A DNA stretch of 64,000 bases from Xestospongia bergquistia (taxonomy: Eukaryota; Porifera; Demospongiae; Haplosclerida; Petrosiidae), in contig OZ014417.1 in assembly GCA_963965975.1 (NCBI GenBank), positions 3,143,821 through 3,207,820 on the forward strand, written 5' to 3'. Below are positions 38,813-51,700 of this stretch, piece by piece. The position numbers and the translations under genes were made by a program. The notes under the pieces were generated by a model. That model made no database searches, was not told the origin of the DNA, and was given only the letters and a program-made list of their open reading frames with translations. How positions within the stretch are numbered: the first letter of the stretch is position 1; every line of letters begins with the position of its first letter.

Positions 38813-41800
38813 ATGTTGACGATTTTTTTACTGATCCTTTTGTCTCTACTGCAGCAGGTAAAGTCAGCAGTTGATCTCACTTTGCAACCAGAAGCTAATG
38901 GAACATTAGTAGTACAAGCATGTCTCGCTAAGATATCTCAATCATCTATCTTCTCAACCAATGACCAGCAGATGCTGCGTCGAATAGCATATGTTGAAAC
39001 GCACGATGGATCAGATGCTGATACTTACACTAACACGAGCAATGGAGGAATCTGGCAGTTAAGTGAAGCAAAGTATACAGCTACCAAAAACACAGGTTCA
39101 AACACTCAGCTACAGCAACAAGTTCAAGGCATTTCAACTAGTTTTGGTATAAACTGGTTGACTACTCAGTGGGTAGATTTACGAAAACCATTCTATTCAG
39201 CATTAGCTGCACGACTTTATATGCAAGTTATCACTGCCTCCATTCCTCTTGCTTCTGATGTAAGTTCTCAAGGAACTTATTGGGCAAACTACTATACAAG
39301 TTCTGGTGGCAGTCAATCACAATATGTTACAGCAGTCAATCAACTGCAATCAATTGAAGGTATATATACATATTATAAATTAGTTTAATGCAAACTAGCG
39401 CGCAACTTCACTGTTTAATAGGTGCGTTTTTAGTCCAGCCGTTGTTGATTTATATTTATAAATCAAAACAGTCATTCCTTACGTAGTTTATGCATCTACA
39501 GTTGTGTCAACTCCTAATGAAGCATTCCATGATGTCAAAATTGAGTCAAGCCAATTTGAAGATGTTTATATTGATCCAAACAACTTAACCAATCCAGACA
39601 CTGCTGATACAGTATATATTGCAATTGAAGGGCAAGGTATATCTAATATGATCCAAGTAAGTGCATCTCAAGGAGACATTTCAACAGGTATGTTATAAAA
39701 TGAATTTGATTATATATTACTGGATTCCTTTTCACACTATAGAACCAGTCACAGTAAGTAACTTGCCAGATGTTGTATCTGAAAATTATGGGCAAACTGT
39801 AAGTGTTTATTGCACAGTTAGAGGTAAACCTCAACCCACTGTAACATGGTACAAAGATAGTGTTCTGATTAATTCACTAACATATCCTGATATTCAAATA
39901 ACAACTACAGTAGTAGATAACACTACTGTACAAAGTGGAATAACTATAACTTCTATAACTGACACTAATGAAGGCACCTATACATGTTCAGGATCAAATA
40001 TTCTTCCAAATGGAACAGTAACAAACAATAGATCATTCACTTTAGAAGTGACTGGAAGTAAGATTTAATATATTAATCATGCATATTTACCAATGGGTAT
40101 ATTGTTGACAGTTATACCAATCAACTTCACTGGAATTGCTGTGAGCTCAACAGCTATATATCTTTCGTGGTCTTTGCCTCTAGTACATGGAGTCAATGTT
40201 CAACACTACATTGTAGAAGTAGATGAGATAGAGACTAGTCGAGACTGGACATTTTATGCTGTTGAGACTTATGCCAATGTCATATCTCTACATCCATACT
40301 ATACATATGTTTGCAAAGTTGCTGCAGTTGAGAATATAACCTATCCCTACACAAGTCCAATTACTGTTATAACACATCAAGCAGGTATTCATTTCAATTA
40401 GCATAGAAAATAAATTATTTTTGCATAGCTCCCACTGGTACTCCTCAAAATCCAATACATAGTTCTATATCATCAACTACACTTAATTTAACTTGGTATC
40501 CACCACCAGTCAGTCAACAGAATGGTATCATAAACTATTACATAATACAATCAACTGAAGTGGAGACTGGCATAACTCGTCAATATACAACTAACAATGC
40601 ATGGATCTATTTGACTAATCTTCATGCTTATTACAGCTATATATTTAAATTTGCTGCTGTCACAATTGCACAAGGTCCTTTTAGTACTGGAACAACCATC
40701 ACTATGCCTGAAGATGGTAAGTGGTATTTGCATTAATAAATTTATGCCATTTTGATCTAATACAGTTCCTTCTTCACCACCAACAAATGCATCAGTATCA
40801 ATAATAAATTCTAGATCTATTTTTATAACTTGGTTTCCACCACCTTTTGATCAACAAAATGGACTAATAAGAGAATATGAAATAATTATTGAAGAGATTG
40901 AGACTGGTATAATTTACATGGATACATCTCTGAATCTGTATATTCAGATTGACTACATTCACCCACACTATACCTATAACATTTCAATCAGTGCTGTAAC
41001 AATAGCATCAGGACCATACACAACTGCAGTCACAATTCAAACACCTCAAGATGGTAAGTCAAAAGCCAATCATTTCAAAATTAGATTAATATAATTTATA
41101 CAGCACCCAGTGGATCACCAGATAATTTTAATGCTACAGTTACCTCCCCTTACTCTGCTGTACTCACTTGGGCTCCACCTTCTCCTGATCAACAAAATGG
41201 CATTATTATTGGTTACATCATTAATGTTACAATATTAGAGACCAATGAAACCTTTCTTCTCTTTTCCAACACTACTTTACTAACAGTTAATGGTCTCAGA
41301 CCTTTTAGGAACTATATATGTATTATTGCTGCTCAAACCAGTGTTGGTATTGGACCATACAGTGCTGTCTTTACAGTTACAACTCCACAAGATGGTATGT
41401 AAATGGATTTTTAATATGAACACATCATTATATATATATATTACTTTAATATTTGATTTCTCACTCTCAGCTCCTTCAGCTCCACCTAACATGGCCCTTA
41501 TTTCATCGATAACTTCAAATGGATTTACCATTAGTTGGAATCCACCAGGATATAATGATCAAAATGGAGTCATTACTTACTATAGTATTTCTGTAGTAGA
41601 AATTGAGACAGGCTCTATTTTCCAGTATATTTCCTACACTACTACAGTTACTATACAATCTCTTCATCCAGCTTATACTTACCAATATAGAATTGCTGCA
41701 TACACTATAAGATTGGGACCATACTCTGATCCAATTAATATTACAACAGCCGAGGAAGGTATACACCTTAATGTACAGTACGCCCTTGTAATGTTGCTAT

Positions 41801-44442
41801 ATTCTTCCAATAGCTCCAAGTCAAGCTCCTCAAAGTTTATCTGGTGTTGCATCTTCATCAACGTCTATTACTTTATCATGGAGTCCACCACTTCCTGAAT
41901 ATAGGAATGGACTGATTATCTCATATTATGTCAACATTACATTAATTGAGACTGGTACAAGTGTGTATTACACAACTACACACACTACCTTTTCAATCAC
42001 TGGATTAATTCCCTACACTTCATACTCCTGTATTGTAGCAGCAGAGACTAGTATTGGACGTGGACCATTTACTACTTTCTTCACTATTACAACACCAGAG
42101 GATGGTATGATAACTAATAATGATCTATGAATTTTATACTTGTCTCTTCAGCTCCCAATAGTCCTCCAATTATTACTACACATTATGCAATTGACTCTAC
42201 CACAGTGGCTTTTCAATGGGATCCTCCTCCACCACAAGATCATAATGGCATTATAAGAGAGTATGTAGTAACAATCTCAATAGTAGGAAGTAATGAAAGT
42301 CAGACACAAATATTTACTGGCACTACTGCTATCATTGGGTCACTGATCCCATCATTTACATATCAGTTTACAGTAGCAGCTTACACTATAGCAACTGGAC
42401 CATACAGTGCCAGTGTTAATATCACTTTACCAGAAGATGGTTAGTTACTTCAAAGGACAAGTATCTTTATCATTTTTAAATGTATTCTTAATAGTACCAA
42501 GTGGATTCCCACAAGACGTATCTGTTAATAACACAACACCCTATTCTATTTCTTTGACATGGACATCACCTCCTCCAAACCAACAAAATGGAGCTATTGT
42601 TGGTTACTTTGTTAATGTCACTCATGCTGATACTTTAGAAATCATACAGTATTATAGTACTATGACTAGTATTACTATAACTGGACTAGATCCATATACT
42701 ACATATGTATGTGTAGTAGCTGCTGAGACAACCATTGGAGTTGGACCATTTAGTCACTTGTTCTTTGTACAAACAGAAGAAGCAGGTACCATCACTTTAT
42801 ATTTTGATTTAATTTATTCAATCTATTGACCAGCACCTAACAGTCCTCCTCAACACCCCAGTGCTATATCTCTTAGTCCAACAAGTATTCACATTACTTG
42901 GGATCCTCCAATTCTACAAGATCATAATGGTGTCATTAGAGAATATCGTATCAATATAACAGAGGCATTGACAGGTCTTCAAATACAAGAGATCACCAAT
43001 CAAACTCAAATAATCATTGATGGACTAAAACCTTACCACATATATCACTGTTATATTGTAGCTGTCACAGTAGATGAAGGACCTTACACAGTGGCTGTGT
43101 ATATTCTAACTGAAGAAGCTGGTATGTGTACTAACAATTATATTGATTGTAATCTTATTCTTAAAATATAGCACCATCTGCACCACCTCAGTTATTGATT
43201 GTGTCAGTAACCAGTTCTACTTCACTGTTAATTTCATGGGATCCACCCCCTGCACATACACAAAATGGAATTATTAGAGAATATTCTGTTATAGTACATA
43301 ATGTGAAGTCTGGAGTGGACCTAACTTTCTTTACACTCCACACTCAGTTAAATATATCTGTTCTCAGTCCATATACTACATATAGTGTAAAGGTAACTGC
43401 TATCACTGTTGATTCTGGTCAATTTACTAATACCTTCAATATCACCACTCTTCAAGATGGTATGTACATAAAGTGCTAATTGTTGCTGCAATGTCTTGTT
43501 ACAGTACCCACAAGTCCTCCAGAACAGTTCAATGCATCAGCAGTAAATGGAGTTAGTCTTCAATTACAGTGGTCACCTCCCAATCCATCTGGAACTAATA
43601 GAATTATTCAATACTATAACTATTTTAGAACAAGAAACTGGCAATGTTTTCTATAGTATAACACCATCTATAGTAGTTTCTTCCCTTCATCCTTATTACA
43701 CATACAAGTGTACAGTGTCAGCAGTGACTATAGGGAATGGACCAGTGGCTAGTCTTGTCATACAAATGCCAGAAGAAGGTTTGTGACACAACTATTTATT
43801 TTATAAATATCTTTCTACATATAGCTCCTGCTAGTGGTCCAGATAATGTATTATCTGCACATATAACATCTACAGTCATTACTATTATGTGGGATGAGTT
43901 ACCCAATGAAGATAAAAATGGTATCATTAGATACTACCTAGTGAATGTAACAGAGACAAATACTGGATACCATTATCAAACTACATCAACTACTTCAGAC
44001 ATTACTCTTAGTAATCTACATCCATATTATACATACAGTATAACTGTAGCAGCTTACACTATAGAAGAGGGACCTTTCTCTACTTCTGTGACTTTTACTA
44101 CATTACAAGATGGTATGTCTATCATTAGTATCACATGTGTTATTGATCTCTTTTAAATATAGTACCTTCAAGTTCTCCTACAAGTTTAAGTATCACAGTA
44201 AAGAGCTCATCAGTTGTTTATATTGAGTGGTTTCCACCTCCATCATCTGAACAAAATGGAGTGATAACTGGCTATAATATATCTCTTATTGACATTACAA
44301 CTGGACATGAAATGTATTTTGTGTCTCATAATGTATCAATTTCAGTTGATTCACTCCACCCATATACTATATATCAATACAGAATTGCTGCTTTCACATC
44401 AGTTGGACTAGGACCATATTCCAATCTATTTACATTTCAAAC
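38813..44442 (+). pseudogene. Gene E: broken partial copy of gene F
   Basis: Near-identical to the first 7.3 kb of gene F. Exon 1 (38813-39359) encodes a signal peptide (MLTIFLLILLSLLQQ) and the lysozyme-like domain; the ATG used by F is ATA here (38795), so translation would start nine residues later. About 1.6 kb is deleted after 39470, removing the VWA exon and the start of the next one; the junction ends in CGTAG, a possible acceptor that keeps frame (VYASTVVSTPNEAF). Ig (39743-40057) and FN3-1 to FN3-10 follow intact. FN3-11 has a 5-base deletion near 43613 that shifts frame. FN3-13 breaks off at about 44442 into repeats, giving MIERL-stop. No membrane helix or tail. A short secreted product is not excluded. 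Confidence 0.78.
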
Positions 44443-45300
44443 AATGATAGAGAGATTATAATCAAGTTAAAGGAGCTTTGTAACAAGTGTGTTATAACAA
44501 TGAAGAGAGTCCAGAGAAAAGTCAATCTCTGTAAGAGTGTTCTCTTATGCAAACATGCCTTGACGTAGGTCACTCGCTGTTTGTCTTTCACACATTAACT
44601 TTAGAATGGAACAAGTGTGTTATAACAATGAAGAGAGTCCAGAGAAAAGTCAATCTCTGTAAGAGTGTTCTCTGATGCAAATATGCCTTGACGTAGGTCA
44701 CTCACTGATTGTCTTCACACATTAACTTTAGAATGCAACAAGTGTGCAAGAGAGTCCAGAGGGAAGTCAATCTCTGTAAGACTGTTCTTTAATAGTATTT
44801 GAATAATCTCTATCTAAGGGAAAAAAAGGAAATTGGTGAAACAGTTGAACATATAAGTCATGCTTTGCAGTAATACTTATTATGGTGTATGTAAGAATAT
44901 TAGATGTCTTAACTCTTTTTTAGCTAACTAGTCCAACTCTATGACCCAGTGTGACTGGTCGTTATAATTATAGTAAATATACGATGTATGACATACATGT
45001 TGAACATTTGAAATAAGACCAGTAGTCTACTCACTCATGTAATGGTTATTAATTATAATAGATCTCTAAACTCTTTTCAGCTAACTAATTCAACTCTATG
45101 ACCCAGTGTGTTCATTAAACCTACCATGAGAGAAAAGGAGAGAGAGATTATAATCAAGTTAAAGGAGCTTTGTAACAAGTGTGTTATAACAATGAAGAGA
45201 GTCCAGAGAAAAGTCAATCTCTGTAAGAGTGTTCTCTTATGCAAACATGCCTTGATGTAGGTCACTCACTGTTTGTTCTTCACACATTAACTCTAGATTG
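44443..45300. repeat. Dispersed direct repeats downstream of gene E
   Basis: A unit of about 155 bases (GAGAGATTATAATCAAGTTA ... CACACATTAACT) occurs at 44451-44606 and 45147-45297. A shorter copy starting AACAAGTGTGTTATAACAATG is at 44610-44735 and a scrap at 44736-44790. The breakpoint of gene E lies at the left edge of the first unit. Confidence 0.75.
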
Positions 45301-45702
45301 GAGGATGTGAAACGGAAGAGGTATTATTCAGAGTAAAGATTGGCTCAAAGTCAAATGATTGGGCATGATATAAACAACAGGTCACTGAAGTTATACACTA
45401 TTCTTAACAATAAAACAATCTGGTCAATCCATAAGATACTAAAAAGCCATGATATTCTAACAAATCAGAATAATAGCCATACAATAGAAGGTACATATAT
45501 GTTAATAATTTAATATTGGTTTACCTCAACTCGTAACAGAGTATAGTCTTAAGAGTTAGTTGGATAAGATGCAAACTTAAATTGTGCACTCCCTAAATAA
45601 AAAATTAATAGAAATGTAATATAATAGTTATAATGTTTACCTTTGCAACTGAGGTAGTAGAGAGTTTTATTAAAAGTGATTAGATCAGCCAAATCCCACA
45701 TA

Positions 45703-45927
45703 AATGAATTTGATTTCTCACTTAGAGATATCCCGTATGCATGGGTAACAATTTGATTTCTCACTTAGATATATCCCAAATGGGTTACAATTTGATTTCT
45801 CACTCAGAGATATCCCATATGGGTAACAATTTGATTTCTCACTCAGAGATATCCCATATGGGTAGCAATTTGATTTCTCACTCAGAGATATCCCATATGG
45901 GTAACAATTTGATTTCTCACTTAGACT
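45703..45927. repeat. 39-bp tandem repeat, about 5.5 copies
   Basis: Unit GGGTAACAATTTGATTTCTC followed by ACTCAGAGATATCCCATAT. It is open in the + frame as repeats of MGNNLISHSEISH, which is a by-product of a period divisible by three rather than evidence of a gene. Confidence 0.88.
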
Positions 45928-45932
45928 TTAAA

Positions 45933-46660
45933 TTATGAGTATTCTAAAATATACTCATTGGTCTTTCTTGCATTGTTAAAAGTAATAACATCCACAATAG
46001 AAGTTAAAGGAACAGATATAGAAGATGTCTGCTCTCTCCATAATCTTAATGTAGCATTAATTTTTTTGAGAGGATTTCCAGCTACAAATGAGGAATCTTC
46101 ACAATGTACTTCCTGTACTTTTATTATAATAACTTTAGAACTACCACAATTAGATCGTACTATTTCACCTACTTTAGGGTATGTAGGTACATCAAATAAT
46201 TTGCTTTCATCAAAAATGTTAATATTGACAGCCAAGTAAACAGAAGAAGTAGACTGACAAGGAGAACAGTCATGTAACATTAACTTTCTTTTAATCAATG
46301 AAGTTGGTTGAAGGCATAAGCGAGTGTATGTGGAATAAGCATAGGTTGTTCAGTCCAATCATCAATCTGTACATCTCAATTTCTCATTTTTGCTTTATAA
46401 TAATCTCCATTTATAAAAGTGTAATATCTGTTCTTGTATGGCCCTACTGACAGAATTTGAGACAGCTTTACAACCCATTCCAAAGATGAGTTAGCATGAT
46501 CTTCAAGTGCTATCATTTCACCTATACGAAAAACTGTTCCTTCATGACACTCATTTGACTTTAGTAGCTTTTTAAATGAGAATGCTCCTAGAGAGAGGTT
46601 TTCAGAGCTAATTATGTCACCAGTAAAAAAATTAATCCAGAATGCTATATCATTTTTCTG
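45933..46660 (-). pseudogene. Decayed repeat-derived coding sequence
   Basis: Minus strand. FWINFFTGDIISSENLSLGA, then FKKLLKSNECHEGTVFRIGE and KLSQILSVGPYKNRYYTFIN run to an in-frame stop after KMRN, continue as DVQIDDWTEQPMLIPHTLAY, shift frame, and resume at LIKRKLMLHDCSPC, VYLAVNINIF and EIVRSNCGSSKVIIIKVQEV to a stop near 45936. Long stretches look protein-coding but are interrupted at least twice. I do not recognise the family; the setting among repeats suggests a transposon or multicopy gene relic. Confidence 0.5.
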
Positions 46661-46664
46661 AACT

Positions 46665-46872
46665 GATTATACAATGTTAATACATTAATATTACAATCAT
46701 TGGATATAATTATATTGATGATACAATGTTAATATATTAATATTACAATCATTGGATATAATTATATTGATGATACGATGTTAATACATTAATATTACAA
46801 TCATTGGATATAATTATATTGATGATACAACATTAATACATTAATATTACAATCATTGGATATAATTATATT
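46665..46872. repeat. 52-bp tandem repeat, 4 copies
   Basis: Unit GATGATACAATGTTAATATA then TTAATATTACAATCATTGGATATAATTATATT, nearly identical in all copies, with a fifth partial copy after 46872. Confidence 0.85.
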
Positions 46873-47040
46873 GATGATACAATGTAAATCATTGATGATA
46901 CAATCATTGTATTTTTTTTAATATTGATTTTAACGTAAATATTACAATCATAAGATTATTGTCAGATATTTTTATCACTAATATTGTATAATTGTAAAAT
47001 TTCATCCAAAAAACCATCAATATTACATCCATTGGTAAAT

Positions 47041-47205
47041 ACACTGTAAAAACTAGGTGGTGATGTTCACCTCAAAATGGTAGTGAAAATCTTGCCACAG
47101 GAGTCACTACAAGGAGGTAGTGAGATTCACTACCATTCTGTCACTACTTCAACATTAGTGAGGATCACCTATTATTAATGGTGAACATCACTACCACTAC
47201 ACTAT
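47041..47205. mobile_element. MITE-like palindrome with a CACTGTAAAAA end
   Basis: The left end CACTGTAAAAACTAGGTGGT and the following GATGTTCACC are matched in inverted form by GGTGAACATCACTACC near 47190-47205. Short internal palindromes around GGTAGTGA. The right terminus is not clear. Confidence 0.5.
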
Positions 47206-47285
47206 TCACTACATACTTATCTTGCACTTGATCAACATTAATTAACAGTTTTGTTTTAAAATTGAAATATGAAGATGCATAATAC

Positions 47286-47455
47286 ATAACCAACAAAAGC
47301 CTAACAATTAAAATAATGATGTTTTAAAAGAGATAACCAACAAAAGCCTAACATAATTAAAATAATGTTTTAAGAGATAACAAACAAAAGCCTAACATAA
47401 TTAAAATAATGATGTTTAAAAAGAGATAACTAACAAAAGCTTACAATAATTATAT
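47286..47455. repeat. About 46-bp tandem repeat, 3.7 copies
   Basis: Unit AACCAACAAAAGCCTAACAT then AATTAAAATAATGATGTTTTAAAAGAGAT, copies starting near 47287, 47334, 47378 and 47427, with small length differences. Confidence 0.8.
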
Positions 47456-47756
47456 AGAAAGGAAAGATCACTTTTGGCATAGTTGGGAAAGTACTGATGA
47501 AACTCTTGGTTTTCTACCAGTCAGTGGTTGATTCAAAAAGAAATATTCTAGAAGTGTGTAAAAGTTGCTACATCCATTAGGATAATGGATATTGAAAACA
47601 AAGAAAGAGGCAAAGAGGACAAAAATTGCTTTATGAACCTCCACCTTGCATAAAACCTTTTTCTCTAATACAAGAAAGCAATCCTTTGTATAAATTATAA
47701 AAAAAAATAAATGCATAAATGCATAATTTTTCCAAACATCGTATATAGACTTTTTT

Positions 47757-48203
47757 CCCTGTGCAAGACAGTAGTCATTTTAATTTGAAAGAAGTGTTTT
47801 TACATTACACAAAGCAGTTCTTGAAAAATTTATAATAAAATTCATCTATCATTGGAATTTGCTGTGTATCATTGCAGTAAAACCAAATGCATTCATTAAA
47901 GTTATGATTATTTTTGTTGTTAGATGAAATGTTTATATTGGATTGCCTTGTCATACAACCTAATTATATTCATAAATTCAACACAGATTTTTTATAGTTA
48001 ATGTAGAAACAAATACAACTAAAATAATATAATAAATGTCTTTTATAACTGTTCATTACATGTGAAGCAAAACGAATGGTTTTTCATACAGAATTACGGG
48101 TTGTACTCTTATGAATACAATTATAACACGACGTGCTGAACTGTATTAAACAATGAATACTATTTAATAAAAAGAAAATTAAGTAGTCTAAAATTTTGTT
48201 GCA
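47757..48203 (+). promoter_or_regulatory. Upstream region of gene F, including a scrap of gene D exon 1
   Basis: Copy of 38340-38812. At 47757-47785 the minus strand still reads ATGACTACTGTCTTG, matching the first codons of gene D (MTT.L), then diverges. So the tandem duplication that produced the E/F pair began inside D exon 1 and carried the shared D/E promoter with it. The rest is expected to act as the gene F promoter. Confidence 0.6.
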
Positions 48204-48769
48204 ATGGAGACTAAGACGATAATGTTGGCGATTTTCTTACTGATCCTTTTGTCTCTACTGCAGCAGGTGAAGTCAGCAGTTGATCTCACTTTGGAACCGG
48301 AAGCTAATGGAACATTAGTAGTACAAGCATGTCTTGCTAAGATATCTCAATCATCAATTTTCTCAACCAATGACCAGCAGATGTTGCGTCGAATAGCATA
48401 TGTTGAAACGCACGATGGATCAGATGCTGATACTTACACTAACACGAGCAATGGAGGAATCTGGCAGTTAAGTGAAGCAAAGTATACAGCTACCAAAAAC
48501 ACAGGTTCAAACACTCAGTTACAGCAACATGTTCAAGGCATTTCAACTAGTTTTGGTATAAACTGGTTGACTACTCATTGGGTAGATTTACGAAAACCAT
48601 TCTATTCAGCATTAGCTGCACGACTTTATATGCAAGTTATCACTGCCTCCATTCCTCTTGCTTCTGATGTAAGTTCTCAAGGAACTTATTGGGCAAACTA
48701 CTATACGAGTTCTGGTGGGAGTCAATCACAATATGTTACAGCAGTCAATCAACTGCAATCAATTGAAGG
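48204..48769 (+). other. Lysozyme/transglycosylase-like N-terminal domain exon of gene F
   Basis: After the signal peptide the domain runs AVDLTLEPEANGTLVVQACL, LRRIAYVETHDG, TYTNTSNGGIWQL, FGINWLTTHWVDLRKPFYSA and LAARLYMQVI. 'VE(S/T)xDG...GGIWQ...FGIxW...DLRxPxYSGLAARL' is a block I have seen joined to VWA domains in marine invertebrate proteins. The Glu before (S/T)xxG and the GG-I-x-Q motif fit the lysozyme fold of the SLT/goose type. Catalytic activity is inference. Confidence 0.6.
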
Positions 48770-51700
48770 TATGCATATTATAAATTAGTTTAATGCAAGC
48801 TAGCGCGCAACTTCACTGTTAAAACGGTGCGTTTTTAGTCCAGCCGTTGTTGATTTATATTTATATTCTATAAATCAAAACAGTCATCCTTAAAGGTCCA
48901 TACCAAAAGGGCGTGTCATGCTATGGAGTATGAAAATTGTTCCGGGGAACCACTTACAGCGTGTAGTACACGAATGAAACTTTATTTTACATATTGATCC
49001 CTAAGTAAAATGTCTTGTGTACTAGCAGCCTAGTAGTGATGATGAGCAATTCTGCCTGCTCCTCTTGATCTTTGCTTTTCGTAAGTAAGTAATCAAAGTA
49101 TATAAGCATACGTATTTATTCACTTATTGTCATACAAAAGGACTAATAAGTCACTTTTGATGAGTAATTAAGCTAGGGATTACAGTACAGCCTTATTACA
49201 ATAGACGCTGTTGTCACCTACTATGCACTACAATATCTTTAATTTTATCAAGATGAGTTTGCCAACCTTTCCAATTAAGGAGTGGAAGATGGAGTTTTTA
49301 GACTCAATTATAACATACATCTATAGTTGTCTTATGATTGTAATGTTATCACCAGCTATAATATAATAATTATAGCTAGTTACACATATGCATACTGACT
49401 AGACTTAGAATGAAGTAGATGAGTTTGACCACATATTATGTAAGAGCATGCATTCATCTTATTAAAGTGACAGGCATTATGACACATGTACAGCTAGTAG
49501 TGCTGGCATGTAACCTATAGAGTTACTTTAAGTGGGTAACAGCAAAATCATTTAATTTTCTGAATTAATTTTAGAGATCTTTATACAATTTCAAGCATTG
49601 CATGTTATGATAAACACATGGTCTTTCTAACTGCTATATATGAGAATGTGACAGTCACTAGCTGCGTATGTATGACCTAACAAAACAATTAAATCTACTA
49701 CAGTTACATGAGAAACTTCTGTTAATTATATTTATTTATTTGTACAGATTGTGATGTTAGTGCATTGGATCTTTTCTTTGTGATGGACGCTTCAGGAAGT
49801 GTTAGTTACTCCAACTTTCAAACAATGAAGACCTTTGTACGTGATATTGCTAATAGCTTTGAAATAGGACCAAATGATGTACAGGTTGGAGTTATGTCTT
49901 ATGGATCATATAACTCATTTCATTTCTACCTAAACACATATTCCACAAAATCTGCTGTTTTGTCGGCAATAAGTGCACTTCCATACAGTGGAGGAGGTAC
50001 TAACACAGCTGGAGCACTTAATGGAGTTCGAACAACAGGTTTTTCTCAATCTAATGGAGCTCGTCCAACTAGTGAAGGAATTCCACGTGTTGCTGTAGTG
50101 ATTACTGATGGATATTCTAACAGTTACTCAGCAACAGTCACTGCAGCTAATGCACTGCATAACGCCGGAATAATAGCATTTGCTATAGGAATTGCAGGAG
50201 CAAACCAGAATGAACTCAATGCTATTGCATCTCAGGCCTCTTATGTCTCATTTATTTCCAGTTTCAATGTGGCTCAACTAAGTGCCTTGCAAATATCCAT
50301 TAGTCAAGAGGCTTGTGTAGGTAAGTTAGTTTTTTAGTGTTTACATTAAATATACATATTTTACAGCTTAACCTGACCTTTCTATTGATCAAGTTGTGTC
50401 TGATACCATTGATCAGGGTCAAACCAAGTATGTCAATTATCCACTTCCAGCTAATGATGAAGGCATTACAATTGTACTTAATGTTTCAAATGGATCTGCA
50501 GTAGTTTATGCATCTACAGTTGTGTCAACTCCTAATGAAGCATTCCATGATGTCAAAATTGAGTCAAGCCAATTTGAAGATGTTTATATTGATCCAAACA
50601 ACTTAACCAATCCAGACACTGCTGATACAGTATATATTGCAATTGAAGGGCAAGGTATATCTAATATGATCCAAGTAAGTGCATCTCAAGGAGACATTTC
50701 AACAGGTATGTTATGAAATGAATTTGATTATATATTACTGGATTCCTTTTCACACTATAGAACCAGTCACAGTAAGTAACTTGCCAGATGTTGTATCTGA
50801 AAATTATGGGCAAACTGTAAGTGTTTATTGCACAGTTAGAGGTAAACCTCAACCCACTGTAACATGGTACAAAGATAGTGTTCTGATTAATTCACTAACA
50901 TATCCTGATATTCAAATAACAACTACAGTAGTAGATAACACTACTGTACAAAGTGGAATAACTATAACTTCTATAACTGACACTAATGAAGGCACCTATA
51001 CATGTTCAGGATCAAATATTCTTCCAAATGGAACAGTAACAAACAATAGATCATTCACTTTAGAAGTGACTGGAAGTAAGATTTAATATATTAATCATGC
51101 ATATTTACCAATGGGTATATTGTTGACAGTTATACCAATCAACTTCACTGGAATTGCTGTGAGCTCAACAGCTATATATCTTTCGTGGTCTTTGCCTCTA
51201 GTACATGGAGTCAATGTTCAACACTACATTGTAGAAGTAGATGAGATAGAGACTAGTCGAGACTGGACATTTTATGCTGTTGAGACTTATGCCAATGTCA
51301 TATCTCTACATCCATACTATACATATGTTTGCAAAGTTGCTGCAGTTGAGAATATAACCTATCCCTACACAAGTCCAATTACTGTTATAACACATCAAGC
51401 AGGTATTCATTTCAATTAGCATAGAAAATAAATTATTTTTGCATAGCTCCCACTGGTACTCCTCAAAATCCAATACATAGTTCTATATCATCAACTACAC
51501 TTAATTTAACTTGGTATCCACCACCAGTCAGTCAACAGAATGGTATCATAAACTATTACATAATACAATCAACTGAAGTGGAGACTGGCATAACTCGTCA
51601 ATATACAACTAACAATGCATGGATCTATTTGACTAATCTTCATGCTTATTACAGCTATATATTTAAATTTGCTGCTGTCACAATTGCACAAGGTCCTTTT

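Noticed and set aside
39643-39834. Minus ORF opposite the Ig exon, repeated at 50661-50852
   Set aside because: Shadow of the Ig coding exon, duplicated because the exon is duplicated.
45741-45938. Repetitive protein MGNNLISHSEISH
   Set aside because: Product of a 39-bp tandem repeat with no start context or neighbouring exons.
44449-47455. Possible CRISPR-like array from the regularly spaced repeats
   Set aside because: The repeats are contiguous tandem units with no unique spacers, in a eukaryotic context.
47468-47716. 82-codon minus ORF, hydrophobic start
   Set aside because: No homology, no splice partners and AT-rich; insufficient support.
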